Below are positions 33,601 to 42,650 of a stretch of 64,000 nt of DNA, one piece after another. The position numbers and the translations under genes are program-made. The stretch's first letter is position 1. Each line of letters opens with the position of its first letter. The notes beneath the pieces are model-generated. The model did not search any database. It saw only the letters and a list, made by a program, of their open reading frames with translations, and had not been told where the DNA came from. The DNA is taken from positions 1,876,811 to 1,940,810 of the forward strand of contig NZ_CP132359.1 of the NCBI RefSeq assembly GCF_030758975.1, in the 5' to 3' direction. The stretch is from Bosea beijingensis (GTDB taxonomy: Bacteria > Pseudomonadota > Alphaproteobacteria > Rhizobiales > Beijerinckiaceae).

Positions 33601-36600
33601 AGGATGTTCGAGATCGCCCGGGGATCGAGGCCGTCATAGATCGGGTTGAGGCCACGGTTGCCGATCGAGGCGTCGGCCGCGCCATAGCGCGCGTCCGTCA
33701 GCCGGATGAACGGCGTGTCGGCCTGGCCGGAGGACGGGTTGCCCTCATTGTTGCCGTGCCCGGAGACCTCGCGCGGCCCAAGCGCACCCTCGGCGTCGTC
33801 GTCATCGTCGAAGGGCATCTGGCCATTGACCAGCTTCTTCAGGCCCTCCAGGTCGCGTGCCGTCATCTCGAAGGCGCCGCGGGGGGTTGCATCCGGCTCC
33901 TCGCCGATCGTGGGAGTTCCGGCAGTTGCGTAGGTGATCGAATGCGTGCCGTTCGACAACGTGGTCGTGCCGTTGGCATTCGCCGTCGCGACATAGTCGG
34001 TGAGGTTCGTGCCGGCGGGGACCTGGATCTCGTCCTGTGTGCGCAGCGTGCCCAGGATCGTGTCGTTGCCGCCGTTCGACTTGAAAACGATGCGATGGGC
34101 CGAGAGCAGCGAGGACACATCGACCTGATCGTTGCCGGTGCCGCCCTCGATCGTGATCGTGCTGGTCGCCAGGCTGGTGCCGACGAAGCTGCCGATGGGA
34201 GTGAAGGTGTCGCCCCCGCCGAGACCGTTGATCACGATCTCCTCGATATTGTCGAGTTCTGCGATGATCGAGGCGTTGCCCGTCCCGTTCCGGGTGATGA
34301 CGATCTCGGTATTCGCATTGAGGCCGGTGAAACCTGCGGCATCCGCCGCCGCCCGTGAGTAGATCCGGAAGATCTCGGCGGTGTCATTGCCCATGATGTG
34401 GACGGTGTCGGTGTTGGCGCCGCCGTCGATGAAGTCGCGCCCGTCATTGACTCTGATGAGGGCGAGGTCGTTCCCGGCCCCCCCGTTGACGGTGTCGTTA
34501 CCGGCGCCACCGACCAGGATGTCGTTGCCACCGGCTCCAGTGAGTGTGTCGGCCCCGCCATGACCCAGGATGATGTCGGCGCCGGCGCCGCCGGCAGAGG
34601 TGCCGGCCGCGTTGCTGCCATTGACCAGGGCGTAGGTCGTCCCGGCGAAGCGGAGCTGCTCGATCGTCGTCAGCGTGTCGGTGCCCTCGTTGATGGCGCC
34701 GGGCGCGAGATGGGTGACGACAAGCTGCCCGGTGCCGTTGAGGCTGAAGCCGAAGGTGTTCGCCAGTCCGGCGTAGACAGCTACGTCGCTGTTCCCAGCG
34801 CCGCCGTCGAGGCGGTCGTCGCCCGCGCCGCCGTTCAGCGTGTCGGTTCCGCCGGCGCCGTTCAGGATGTCGTTGCCCGCGTTGCCGTTCAACGTGTCGT
34901 TGGCGCCGAGCCCGATGAAGCCGCTGGTGCCGTCGGCAATGTCGTCGCCGGCCGTGCCGTTGAAGGTGTTGAACAGGACAGGGACCGCATCCCAGTCGTC
35001 GCCGACGACGCCGGTTTGCGCCGAGAACACGGTTTCAAGGTTTCCGGCCCCGTCGGTGAAGCTAACGCCGATGCGAAGGAGGCCCGCGACTTGGGCCTGC
35101 GTCGGGGTAAAGGTGGCGCCGGTGGCGTTGGCGATGTTCGTCCAGGTGGTGCCGCCATTGGTGGACAGCTGCCACTGGTAGGAGAACGGCGGGACGATGC
35201 CGTTGCCGTCGGCAATGCCGGCGGTCGAGACCGTCAGGCCCTGGCCCTCGGTCGGCGTGCCACCGTTGGCATCATTGATTACCGGCGCGCCGGTGGGGAG
35301 TTCGTTGAAGAGCTGGCTGATCGAGAACTCGCCGTCGGAGAACCTGAGCCTCTCGATGTTCCACAGCTTGTCGATGCCGTCCGAGACGAAGTTGGTTCCA
35401 GCCGGCCGGTTGGCCGCGTCGAAGCCGGTGTGGCTGACGATGTAGGACCCGTCCGCCCCGCGGCTGAAGGTGTAGTTCTCGGAGGCGTCCCAGAAGACCG
35501 CGGTGTCCGTCCCCGTCCCGGGCGCGCCGGTGCCGTGGTCCCTGATCTCCCGGCCGATGTTGAGCTGGGTCGGGTTGATGGCGCCGCTGACCATCAACTC
35601 GCTGAGCGCGCGCCCGGCCCACGAGGCATAGAGGGGGTTGGTAGCCGCCGCCCCGCTCATGACGAGGGTCTTGGTCAGGCCGTCCGTGGTCGCGATCTCG
35701 AGGCCGCTCGTATCCTTGATGACGATCTTGACGTTGAGCCAGGCGTCGCCATCGATCACGTCGTCGCCGCCGCGCCCTTCGATCACGTCGTTACCGGCGC
35801 CGCCGAGCAGGATGTTGCCGCGGTCGAAGGCGGTGAGCGCCTCGAGCTGTGCCAGGGTCGCGCCAGCGGGCTGGGCCGAGGCCCAGTCGCCGAGCACGGC
35901 GCGCAGGCCGTCGATCCGGTTGACGCCGGCCTGGGAGAGCTCGTGCCCGACCATCGTGCCCTCTGCGCCCGCCAGCGGCGGTCCGGCGGGGACCTCTCCG
36001 GCGGCCGGGACGTTGCCCCGGTTGTCGCCCTTCAGCGAGTCGTTGCCGGTCCAGCCGGAGAGCGCCTCGACAGCGTCGAAGCGATCCCGCAGGATATCCT
36101 GCGCGTCGGTCGTGAAGATCGGCGTGAGGAGGTCGTCGTCGGCGTCCTGGGGATTGCCCTTGTGGATGGCCCAGTCGAAGCCGAGCATGCCCTCGTTGCG
36201 CATCACGCTCTCGCCCTGGACCATGATGTCGTCGCCGGACTCGGCGTCGAAATCGTGCTCGTCGGTGCCCGCGAACATCACGTCGTGGCCGATGATGGTC
36301 GAGTTGAAGAACAGCTCGGAGTTGTCGCCGGCGGTGGTGTCGAATCCGCCGCCGCCCTCGATCCAGTCGTCGCCCTCGTTGCCGAGCAGGAAGTCGCCGC
36401 CCTCGCCGCCGAGGATGAAGTCGTCCCCGAGGCCGCCGAAGGCCTCCTTGCCGTCGGGACCGGTGATGAGGACGTCCTTGCCCTCGTTGCCGAAGACCAG
36501 CGCCAGCCCGCTGCCGGCGTGGATGACGTCGTTGCCGCCCTCGCCGTGCAGCATGTCGGTGGCGCCGATGTCGGTGCCCGAGTTGGTGATGATGTCGTCG

Positions 36601-39600
36601 CCGTCGCCGCCGTGGATCTTGTCGACGCCGTAGCCGGCCTCGATGCGGTCGTTGCCGCCGCGGCCCCAGACGCTGTCGTCGCCGCCGCCGGAGACGATGA
36701 CGTCGTCGCCGTCGGTGCCCTGGATCAGGACGTGGTCGGCGGTGTTGACGCGGACCGAGGCAGCAACTTGTCCGATGCCGATGCTGGTCCCGAGCAGGAT
36801 CGCGTTTCCGGTCACCGGATCACGGGCGAGAGTGCCGTCGGGATTGCGCTGGTATTCGATCAGGTTGCCGGCCGCGTCGCGGCGCTCGACGAAGGCCGAT
36901 AGCGCCTGGAGGAACGGATCCTCGTGAACCGCCTCCGGGACTCTGAACTTGGCCTGGTCGCGGGCGTCCATGTAGATGACGTGGTCGGGGACCGAGAAGA
37001 TGTCGCCCGGCAGGGCGTAGCCCTCCGCGCCGAGGTCGGTGTTGTTCAGCACCATCTTGGCGAAGGAGTTGTTCTCGAGCTCGTTGAGGAAATTCAGGCC
37101 CTGGACGCGCGAAAGATAGTAGAACCGGTCGCCGTTCTGCAGGTTCTCGAGCTGAAGCTCGAACACGAAGGCGAAGGTCGAGCCGAGCATGCCGCCGAAT
37201 GGCATCTTCTTCTCGGCCAGGCCGCCGACCCAGAGGTCGACGTCGTTGAGGCCGCCGAGGCTCCCCCCGGCGTAGGCGCCCTTGGCGTTGAGGAAGTCGA
37301 GGCGGTCTACCGGCGCGCCGGTCCCGCCGAACACGATCTTCATCGCCGCGTCGCGCTTGGCGTCTGAGGTCGTCGCGCCCGTGATCGTCTCGTGCGTGCC
37401 GTAGGCGGCGACGAAGTTCACGATCGAGGCCGGATTCTTCATGTTGAGCGCGAAGTCGGTCCAGCTCGTATAGGGGTCGAGCTGGCTGTCGCCGTTAGCC
37501 ATCGCACGGAACTGCTCGCGCGCCTCGTTCAGGGACGGCATCCCGGTGTCGCGGCCGCGGGCGATGTTGATCGCGGCGAGGTCGAGCGGGATCCCGAGCA
37601 ACTGGTTGCGCAGGACGTTGGTGACGAACTCGTCGATCTCGTTGCCGTGCTGGCTGGTCATGCCGCGCACGATCGCGCCGGCGGCCTCGTCGTGGGTGAG
37701 ATTGGTCCCCGCGATCGGGTTCCCGTTCGCATCGAGCTTGGGCCCGCCGAACGCCAGCGGGTTGAGGAAGGCGTCGAACAGGGTCAGGTCGCCACTCGTG
37801 CCGTCGGCGTAGGTCTGGGCGACGTCCTCGCGCAGCATCGAGTGGCCGAAGCGGTAGATGACGTGCGCGAACTCGGCGAAGATCGCCGGATTGATGTCGG
37901 TCGACGGGTTGAAGACGAAGGCGTCCACGTCGGGCTGCACCTTGCGCGCGAACTCCTCGAAGACGAGGTGCTGGTACTGCATCTCAGTCGTGAAGCGCGC
38001 GGCCTGGAACAGGCGCTCGCCGTCCCATGCCAAGCTGGCGGGATTGAGGGCGGCGACCTGCGCGGCGGTCAGGTTGGCGGCGACGTCCACCCGGAGCCAC
38101 TCGTTCAGGAAGGCGGCGTCGCCGGATTCGATGGCGCGCTGCTTGATCTGCTCGACCGTGCGATTGTGCTCCGAGTGGAACACGTGGTGGACCGCCGAGA
38201 GGCCGATGTTCTCGTTGCCGCGGCCGTCGCCGGTAACGTAGTGGGCGTTGAGCAGTTCGTCGTCGTAGGTCAGCGCGACGCCTGCGGCGTTCGGGATGAT
38301 CTGGTTCCCGGCGACAGTATCGCTGTCGGGGGTCTGCATCACCGAGTTGATAGTTCCGGGGTTCCGGTCGGGATCGACGAGGCCCTTGAACACCGCGTTG
38401 TGGGCGATGTCATCGATGAACGCGTGTCCGGTGCGGACGGCGGAGACCGTCTCGCCGGCCGTGATGGTGTTGGGGGCGTTCGGATTGGACGTCGCGACCA
38501 CCGTGCCGACCGCGAGCTGGATCGCAGAGACATTGACAGGAGTCAGAAGGTTGCCGGAGACCAGGATCGGGCTTCCGTCGGGGCGCAGGCCCGCGATCAC
38601 CTGCGGCAGTCCGCCGGTTCCGCGGATGTACTCGCCGTACTCGTCCATGGCGAACAGCGGGATGTTGCCGACGTCGGCGTCGGTCAACTGGAAGCCGAGC
38701 TTCAGCGCCTGGGCCTTCACGTCCGCCCACGTCGCCAGCCCGTTGGCGCCGGAGAGCAGCCTTCCGGTGGAGAGCGGCTCGCCGGTGGAAAAGTCGTACT
38801 CGCGCATGAAGAGCTGCTTCGACGCGGTCGAGCTGTAGGTCTGGTTCTGGTCGACAAAGGGCGTCGTCAGGTTGACGGCGCCGGGCGTCGTGCGCGTCAG
38901 CACCATGAAGTTGGTCTGCGGGGATGCCGGGTTGTAGAGCGGGTCGTCCTGGCTCAGCGGGATGTAGATCGTGCTGCCCTGCTTGGCGACAAGGTCGAGG
39001 CCGTGGTCGAAGAACTGGCCGAACAGCGTGAACCAGGAGTTGAACGGGGCCGAGAGGCCCTCGTCGGGAGCCACGTTCGGCAGGACGACGCTGCTGCCCT
39101 CCATCTCGATCCCGTGCGTCGCGAGCAGCGCCCCCACGGCGGTGGACGCGGTCGCGGCCTCGACGGCTTGGAGCGGCGTTGCGCCCGGATTGGCGGCGAT
39201 GAAGGCGGCCTTGGCCGTCTCGAAGGCGGCGTGGATGGCCTGGGTCGTGGTCAGGAGGTTCGTGGCGGGCGCGCCGGCGTAGGCGAGCGCGGCGTAGATC
39301 GCAGCCGGATTATCGAGCGTCTGGTCGACGATCAGGTTCGAGATCAAGCGCGGATCGGCGTCGACGACGGACCCCGGGCTCCCGTAATTGCCGTTCGTCA
39401 GGACCTGGCCCGGGCCCAAGCCGATGCTGTCGTCCGTCTCGTTGCGGTAGGACGGGTCGGCCAGATGGGCAAACGGGTTATCCGCGGCGCCCCATTCGCT
39501 GCGGCCGTCGATCATATTGTTGTAGCTGCCGTCGACCGTGCGAAGGCCGGCGGGCGCCAGGGGGTGGCTGATGGCGAGCACGGCGCCGGGGGCGTTGGCG

Positions 39601-39722
39601 GCAACGACGTTGCCGTTGGCATCAACGTAGATCTGGTCGAGCGGCGTCCCGCTGGAATGCGCTTCGGCGATCTTGATCTGGCGAAGGATGAACTCGAGAT
39701 CATGCCTGACGATATTGACCAT
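30696..39722 (-). CDS. Giant secreted RTX protein with two haem peroxidase domains
   Basis: A 3008-residue protein. Two animal-type haem peroxidase domains are visible: the first with distal His240 (FGQFFDHGLDLV) and proximal His627 (YRFGHSMLRE), the second with distal His2068 (FGQYVDHGLDFL) and proximal His2360 (FRFGHSLIGQ). RTX nonapeptide blocks lie at about 1000-1130, 1585-1760 and 2710-2820, an Ig-like domain at about 1480-1580, and an extremely Asp/Glu-rich linker at about 2630-2700. There is no signal peptide; RTX repeats, the C-terminal region and the adjacent exporter indicate type I secretion. Family members include MopA-type Mn(II)-oxidising peroxidases of alphaproteobacteria; that activity is inferred. 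AGAGGG precedes the ATG. Confidence 0.93.
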   Translation of the reverse strand: MVNIVRHDLEFILRQIKIAEAHSSGTPLDQIYVDANGNVVAANAPGAVLAISHPLAPAGLRTVDGSYNNMIDGRSEWGAADNPFAHLADPSYRNETDDSIGLGPGQVLTNGNYGSPGSVVDADPRLISNLIVDQTLDNPAAIYAALAYAGAPATNLLTTTQAIHAAFETAKAAFIAANPGATPLQAVEAATASTAVGALLATHGIEMEGSSVVLPNVAPDEGLSAPFNSWFTLFGQFFDHGLDLVAKQGSTIYIPLSQDDPLYNPASPQTNFMVLTRTTPGAVNLTTPFVDQNQTYSSTASKQLFMREYDFSTGEPLSTGRLLSGANGLATWADVKAQALKLGFQLTDADVGNIPLFAMDEYGEYIRGTGGLPQVIAGLRPDGSPILVSGNLLTPVNVSAIQLAVGTVVATSNPNAPNTITAGETVSAVRTGHAFIDDIAHNAVFKGLVDPDRNPGTINSVMQTPDSDTVAGNQIIPNAAGVALTYDDELLNAHYVTGDGRGNENIGLSAVHHVFHSEHNRTVEQIKQRAIESGDAAFLNEWLRVDVAANLTAAQVAALNPASLAWDGERLFQAARFTTEMQYQHLVFEEFARKVQPDVDAFVFNPSTDINPAIFAEFAHVIYRFGHSMLREDVAQTYADGTSGDLTLFDAFLNPLAFGGPKLDANGNPIAGTNLTHDEAAGAIVRGMTSQHGNEIDEFVTNVLRNQLLGIPLDLAAINIARGRDTGMPSLNEAREQFRAMANGDSQLDPYTSWTDFALNMKNPASIVNFVAAYGTHETITGATTSDAKRDAAMKIVFGGTGAPVDRLDFLNAKGAYAGGSLGGLNDVDLWVGGLAEKKMPFGGMLGSTFAFVFELQLENLQNGDRFYYLSRVQGLNFLNELENNSFAKMVLNNTDLGAEGYALPGDIFSVPDHVIYMDARDQAKFRVPEAVHEDPFLQALSAFVERRDAAGNLIEYQRNPDGTLARDPVTGNAILLGTSIGIGQVAASVRVNTADHVLIQGTDGDDVIVSGGGDDSVWGRGGNDRIEAGYGVDKIHGGDGDDIITNSGTDIGATDMLHGEGGNDVIHAGSGLALVFGNEGKDVLITGPDGKEAFGGLGDDFILGGEGGDFLLGNEGDDWIEGGGGFDTTAGDNSELFFNSTIIGHDVMFAGTDEHDFDAESGDDIMVQGESVMRNEGMLGFDWAIHKGNPQDADDDLLTPIFTTDAQDILRDRFDAVEALSGWTGNDSLKGDNRGNVPAAGEVPAGPPLAGAEGTMVGHELSQAGVNRIDGLRAVLGDWASAQPAGATLAQLEALTAFDRGNILLGGAGNDVIEGRGGDDVIDGDAWLNVKIVIKDTSGLEIATTDGLTKTLVMSGAAATNPLYASWAGRALSELMVSGAINPTQLNIGREIRDHGTGAPGTGTDTAVFWDASENYTFSRGADGSYIVSHTGFDAANRPAGTNFVSDGIDKLWNIERLRFSDGEFSISQLFNELPTGAPVINDANGGTPTEGQGLTVSTAGIADGNGIVPPFSYQWQLSTNGGTTWTNIANATGATFTPTQAQVAGLLRIGVSFTDGAGNLETVFSAQTGVVGDDWDAVPVLFNTFNGTAGDDIADGTSGFIGLGANDTLNGNAGNDILNGAGGTDTLNGGAGDDRLDGGAGNSDVAVYAGLANTFGFSLNGTGQLVVTHLAPGAINEGTDTLTTIEQLRFAGTTYALVNGSNAAGTSAGGAGADIILGHGGADTLTGAGGNDILVGGAGNDTVNGGAGNDLALIRVNDGRDFIDGGANTDTVHIMGNDTAEIFRIYSRAAADAAGFTGLNANTEIVITRNGTGNASIIAELDNIEEIVINGLGGGDTFTPIGSFVGTSLATSTITIEGGTGNDQVDVSSLLSAHRIVFKSNGGNDTILGTLRTQDEIQVPAGTNLTDYVATANANGTTTLSNGTHSITYATAGTPTIGEEPDATPRGAFEMTARDLEGLKKLVNGQMPFDDDDDAEGALGPREVSGHGNNEGNPSSGQADTPFIRLTDARYGAADASIGNRGLNPIYDGLDPRAISNILGAQEAGLPHAGNNANIFFMAFGQYVDHGLDFLPKNAANGTIQIGAPGTGHPGQGNPADLTRGEVYATEGGVPQHLNKTSAYVDQNQAYGSHNLVTQFLREGDGNGGLTSHLLKGAVDPSNPSFNLLPTLREAIQHHWANNTVFHDPSLPGGQIAFRDYYSNYPISEGVTGDLVDQFGGFDPQVYSKLANNFMGSSQALLLDSNPFISLLDHYVAGDGRTNENFALTSMHTIWARNHNFHADQLEAAGFEGTEQELFDAAKIINEAEYQRVVFNEYADTLLGGLRSRDGSGGDHGHDGYNAEADAGVSHEFAAAAFRFGHSLIGQTLTVMDANGQPKQVNLVDAFLNPTNDASAFPNPLPPGYVPQPGYAQYGVGAILQGVATQPAEEVDFNIVDAVRNDLVRIQADLFSFNLARGRDVGLGTLNQIRNDLATSTNSYVREAVGFAGNMSAYQSWEDFQQRNGLSDVVIAQFKQAYPDLVLDTPAKLAAFVAANPDIQLVNGNTVKGIDRVDFWLGGLAEQHVNGGIVGQTFWVVLHEQFDRLQEADRFYYKDRLEAFDFYDAFIDGQEFSDIVARNTGLTDLAEHIFEVDDEDDAGNGGEDDDEDDEDDDGTPTNPGDDDEDEDDEEDEDDDEDDDDDDDPSCGCGDDDEDDDGPGTPAPNPNPSTGGALRTGTAAADVLIGTANADNLIGLAGDDTLIGDAGADAISAGEGEDFIDAGDGRDVVFAGAGDDQVFGGGGVDMLYGEAGNDRIFGGAGNDLIEGGTGNDTVVAGAGDDRIIGAPGDGDDTYFGDEIDGGTGIDTLDFSTITANLTVDLGNGLNGRGSAASSQSGTDTLWSIENVATGSGSDVITASDAVNVMEGGTGNDTFRFLSTVGADGDTILDFQPGDRLDLSAIDADAGQAGNQSFTLVNGGSFTTAAQLTVTYETRVDGEYTIVKGNVDGATDAEFQINLKGSHNLTANSFTV

Positions 39723-39916
39723 AGCCGTGACCCTCTAAATCGACGCGCAAAAATCCGGCCGCGGAATTCATTTCCCGCAGCGATGTCCTGGAGACAAACG
39801 CTAATTAAGGCTGCTTTTATTCCGCTTTGGCGGTATATTTCCTTGCGTAACTACGTCACCAAGACGGTGGATGATCCCTGATTTAACCATTCGTTAAGCA
39901 TCAGAGTGCCTGACAC
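39723..39916. promoter_or_regulatory. Divergent promoter region of peroxidase and histidine kinase genes
   Basis: 194 bases, AT-richer than its surroundings, separating two divergent starts. It contains ttgcgtaactacg and taaccattcgtta, which may be promoter or operator pieces, and the AGAGGG ribosome-binding site of the peroxidase at its left edge. No defined operator could be assigned. Confidence 0.45.
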
Positions 39917-41398
39917 ATGCCACAAGCGGTAGATGGAAAGGTCGAGGAAGAATCAGCGGCCAAGGGCGGGGTAAGTCCGACGACCTTGGGTGTGTCCGAA
40001 CACAGACCAAGGTCTGTGTTCTTTCTCGACGCCCTGCGGCGGCGCTGGGCCGCCCAGAGTCTTGAGCGGCGCTTCACGATCGCGGCCTCCCTCGTCGTCG
40101 GGCTGTCGATGGTCACGCTGGGATACTGGGTCGAGCGCCGCATCCGCACCGGCTGGGAGCAGGGCATGGCCGAGATCGGCGCCCATTATCTCCAGGCCTT
40201 CCTGGCTCCGCACGTCCTTGATCTCGAGCACGCCGACACGTTGTCGGAAGACAGCCAGGACATGATCAAGGCTCAGATCACGGAGAGCCATCTCGGCAAA
40301 CGCGTCACGATGATCAAAATCTGGAGTCGAACGGGAAAGCTGGTCTACAGCACCGGCAAGGGTACGAAGGACGCGCAGCTTCCGCCATCACAGCTCGCCC
40401 CGCTGCTGAGAGGGAAGGTCGTTGTCTACCCGCATGGCAACCGCCACGGCGAAGGAGAACCCGGTCAGCGCTCTTTGGAAACCTATGCGCCGATATACAA
40501 GCCAGGCACGAGCACGATCCTCGGCTTCGGCGAGTTCTACGAAGTCACTCACTCGCTCGATCGCGAGATTCAGCAGTTGCGCTACGCGACCTGGTTCCTG
40601 ATCCTGAATGTCGCGATCATCATCGGCTTCCTGCTCTACCTGACGATCCGCCGCACCAGCCACGTCATCAGTTCGCAGCAGTCGCAGCTGGCCGCCAATC
40701 TCGAGCGCGCATCGGCGTTGGCCAAACGCAACAACACGCTGCGACGCGCTGCGGATCGAGCCCGGCTCGATGCAGCCGTCTCGAACGAGATCTACCTCGC
40801 CCGTATCGGCGCAGACCTGCATGACGGCCCCATCCAGATGTTGAGTCTATTGATGTTGCGACTGCCCGACGAGCCACCAGAGCTTCGCGCGCAACTCGGG
40901 CGGCTGACCCAGCAGACATTGGCCGAACTGCGCAATCTCTCCGCGGGCCTGGTGCTGCCCGAGATCCGCGATCTCTCCCCTGCCGACACGATCGAGGCGG
41001 CGATCAAACGCCATGAACAGCAGACCGGGACCGATGTGGCGCGCAGTCTTGTCGACCTGCCGGACCAGATGCCTGAGGCGATCCGATTCTGTGCGTTCCG
41101 CGTCGTCCAGGAGGCGTTGATGAACGCCTACAAGCATGCGCATGGGCGGGGACAACGTGTCGCGACCCGCTTCGCCGCCGAGACGTTGGAGATCGCCGTC
41201 TCGGACGACGGCCCGGGGGGCGAAGCCGCGCCACCGAACGTAAGGCAGCTAGGCCCGAGACTGGGCCTGAAGGGCCTGGAGGCCCGGGTGAAGGCCTTAC
41301 GCGGCAGCCTGACCATTGCGCCGCAGCCGCAGGGCGGGCTGGTGCTGAGGGTGCTCCTACCCGTGCGTCGGCGCTCTCTGAGGACCAAGGTGGATTGA
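39917..41398 (+). CDS. NarX/DegS-type sensor histidine kinase
   Basis: A 493-residue inner-membrane kinase. Two membrane spans (about residues 55-72, FTIAASLVVGLSMVTLGYWV, and 225-245, WFLILNVAIIIGFLLYLTI) flank a ~150-residue periplasmic sensor. The cytoplasmic part has a HisKA_3 H-box (IGADLHDGPIQML, phosphorylatable His at about 299) and an HATPase_c domain (FRVVQEALMNAYKHAHG, SDDGPGG, GLKGLEARV). It probably phosphorylates the LuxR-type regulator encoded convergently just downstream. Being divergent from the peroxidase, it is a candidate controller of that operon. Confidence 0.9.
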   Translation: MPQAVDGKVEEESAAKGGVSPTTLGVSEHRPRSVFFLDALRRRWAAQSLERRFTIAASLVVGLSMVTLGYWVERRIRTGWEQGMAEIGAHYLQAFLAPHVLDLEHADTLSEDSQDMIKAQITESHLGKRVTMIKIWSRTGKLVYSTGKGTKDAQLPPSQLAPLLRGKVVVYPHGNRHGEGEPGQRSLETYAPIYKPGTSTILGFGEFYEVTHSLDREIQQLRYATWFLILNVAIIIGFLLYLTIRRTSHVISSQQSQLAANLERASALAKRNNTLRRAADRARLDAAVSNEIYLARIGADLHDGPIQMLSLLMLRLPDEPPELRAQLGRLTQQTLAELRNLSAGLVLPEIRDLSPADTIEAAIKRHEQQTGTDVARSLVDLPDQMPEAIRFCAFRVVQEALMNAYKHAHGRGQRVATRFAAETLEIAVSDDGPGGEAAPPNVRQLGPRLGLKGLEARVKALRGSLTIAPQPQGGLVLRVLLPVRRRSLRTKVD

Positions 41399-41417
41399 GA
41401 GGGGGTACGTGTCCGCT

Positions 41418-42095
41418 TCAGCGGCGAGGCGAGGAAAAATCGGCCGGCTTCAGCTTCTGAGCGGCGATGACGACTTCGAGCCGGTTACGCGCGCGGAGCT
41501 TGGTCATCAGGTTGGTCATGTAGCTTTTGACGGTCTTCTCGCTGAGATCGAGGCTGTGTGCGATCTCGCGGTTCTGCTTGCCACAGAGCAGCAGGCGGAC
41601 AATCTGCTCTTCGCGGACACTGAGTTTGGTGCTGACAACGGCCTGCCTCTCCGCCGCCTTGTGGTTCAAGGCTCCAATCACCTTCGCAGAAAAGGATGGC
41701 GTGATGTAAACCTCGCCGCGCAGTGCGGCTTCGACAGCATCGATCAACTCGCCGGCGCTGCTTCCCTTCAGGACATAGCCGGCAGCTCCGGCGCCGAGCG
41801 CCTTTACGGCATGCTCTGTTTCGGTCGAAGCCGTGAAGACCACGACCTGACAACTCGGCGCATCGTTTCGCAAGCCGGCGATCGCGTTGAAGACATCGCC
41901 CGGCATGTTCAAATCAACAATCAGGACGTTGCAGGCCCAACGGCTGAGAATGCCGTCAATATCGGCCACGCTCGTGCCGGTCTCGACCACGACATAGTTT
42001 TTGCGGCGCGACAGGACGGCAGCGATCCCCTCAACCAGAAGCGGGTGATCGTCGACGATCGCAATCGAAATCCGAGACCCCGAGCTATCCTGCAT
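41418..42095 (-). CDS. NarL/FixJ-type response regulator
   Basis: A 225-residue two-domain regulator. Receiver: acidic pair in AIVDDHP, phospho-acceptor Asp in VLIVDLNMPGD, conserved Thr in VVVFTAST and Lys in AGYVLKGSS. Output: LuxR HTH (LSVREEQIVRLLLCGKQN, then REIAHSLDLSEKTVKSYMTN). The HisKA_3 kinase ends 19 bases away on the opposite strand, so the two genes are a convergent pair. ATG at 42095 chosen; a GTG at 42101 would add two residues. Confidence 0.92.
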   Translation of the reverse strand: MQDSSGSRISIAIVDDHPLLVEGIAAVLSRRKNYVVVETGTSVADIDGILSRWACNVLIVDLNMPGDVFNAIAGLRNDAPSCQVVVFTASTETEHAVKALGAGAAGYVLKGSSAGELIDAVEAALRGEVYITPSFSAKVIGALNHKAAERQAVVSTKLSVREEQIVRLLLCGKQNREIAHSLDLSEKTVKSYMTNLMTKLRARNRLEVVIAAQKLKPADFSSPRR

Positions 42096-42101
42096 TCTCA
42101 C

Positions 42102-42650
42102 ATCATCAATCAGTTTAGAAGCGCAGTAAAGACGCCGATTAAGGCACGGTTAACTCACAATTTCTACTCGCAAACTGACACGTATTTTAAAAAAACGACG
42201 ACACCTTCCCCATCCTCTCCATCGATAAAACAACTTCCGTTCAGTTATGATCAGCGGATGTTCGCAAGTAGCCCAAGGCCCGTCTTCTGCCATTTTCTGA
42301 AGCAAAACATTGGGAAGGGCCGCACACCGGCAAAAGACGGGCTGCTTCTTGCTGGGAAAAGTTATGAGAATTTGATCACTCCAATCGAGAAAGCGCGTCA
42401 ACGATTCTGCATACGCTGTCCTGACGGCGTCTCCCGGGCATGAGCACAGTTTGGGAAGAAAGGCTGCCCAGATTGTCAGCTAATAAGATTTTTTCGGCGC
42501 ACCGGTCTCTGAGCCAACCGCCCGGAGCCGGACGTCGCGGACATGGGCACGGGCCAAGTTCTGCCTTAAGGCGAGACGGCGAACTGGCATGCCGGAAAGC
42601 GGACGTTCCGGACGACAGCTAACGGTCGAAAGCGGCCCCTCCAACCCGCC
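42102..42650. other. Intergenic region without recognised gene
   Basis: About 550 bases between a response regulator (divergent side) and the end of marC. The left 130 bases are AT-rich (tattttaaaaaaacgacgac at about 42183) and likely contain the response-regulator promoter. Short open frames exist but lack ribosome-binding sites and typical codon use. No RNA structure was recognised. Confidence 0.5.

Noticed and set aside
31845..39881. Several 800-codon frames antisense to the giant peroxidase
   Set aside because: The minus-strand product has two complete peroxidase domains and RTX repeats; the plus-strand frames are compositionally biased mirrors of those repeats.
41409..42443. 344-codon frame spanning the response regulator antisense and the following spacer
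   Set aside because: Most of it mirrors the response regulator; the unique tail is AT-rich and has no coding signature.
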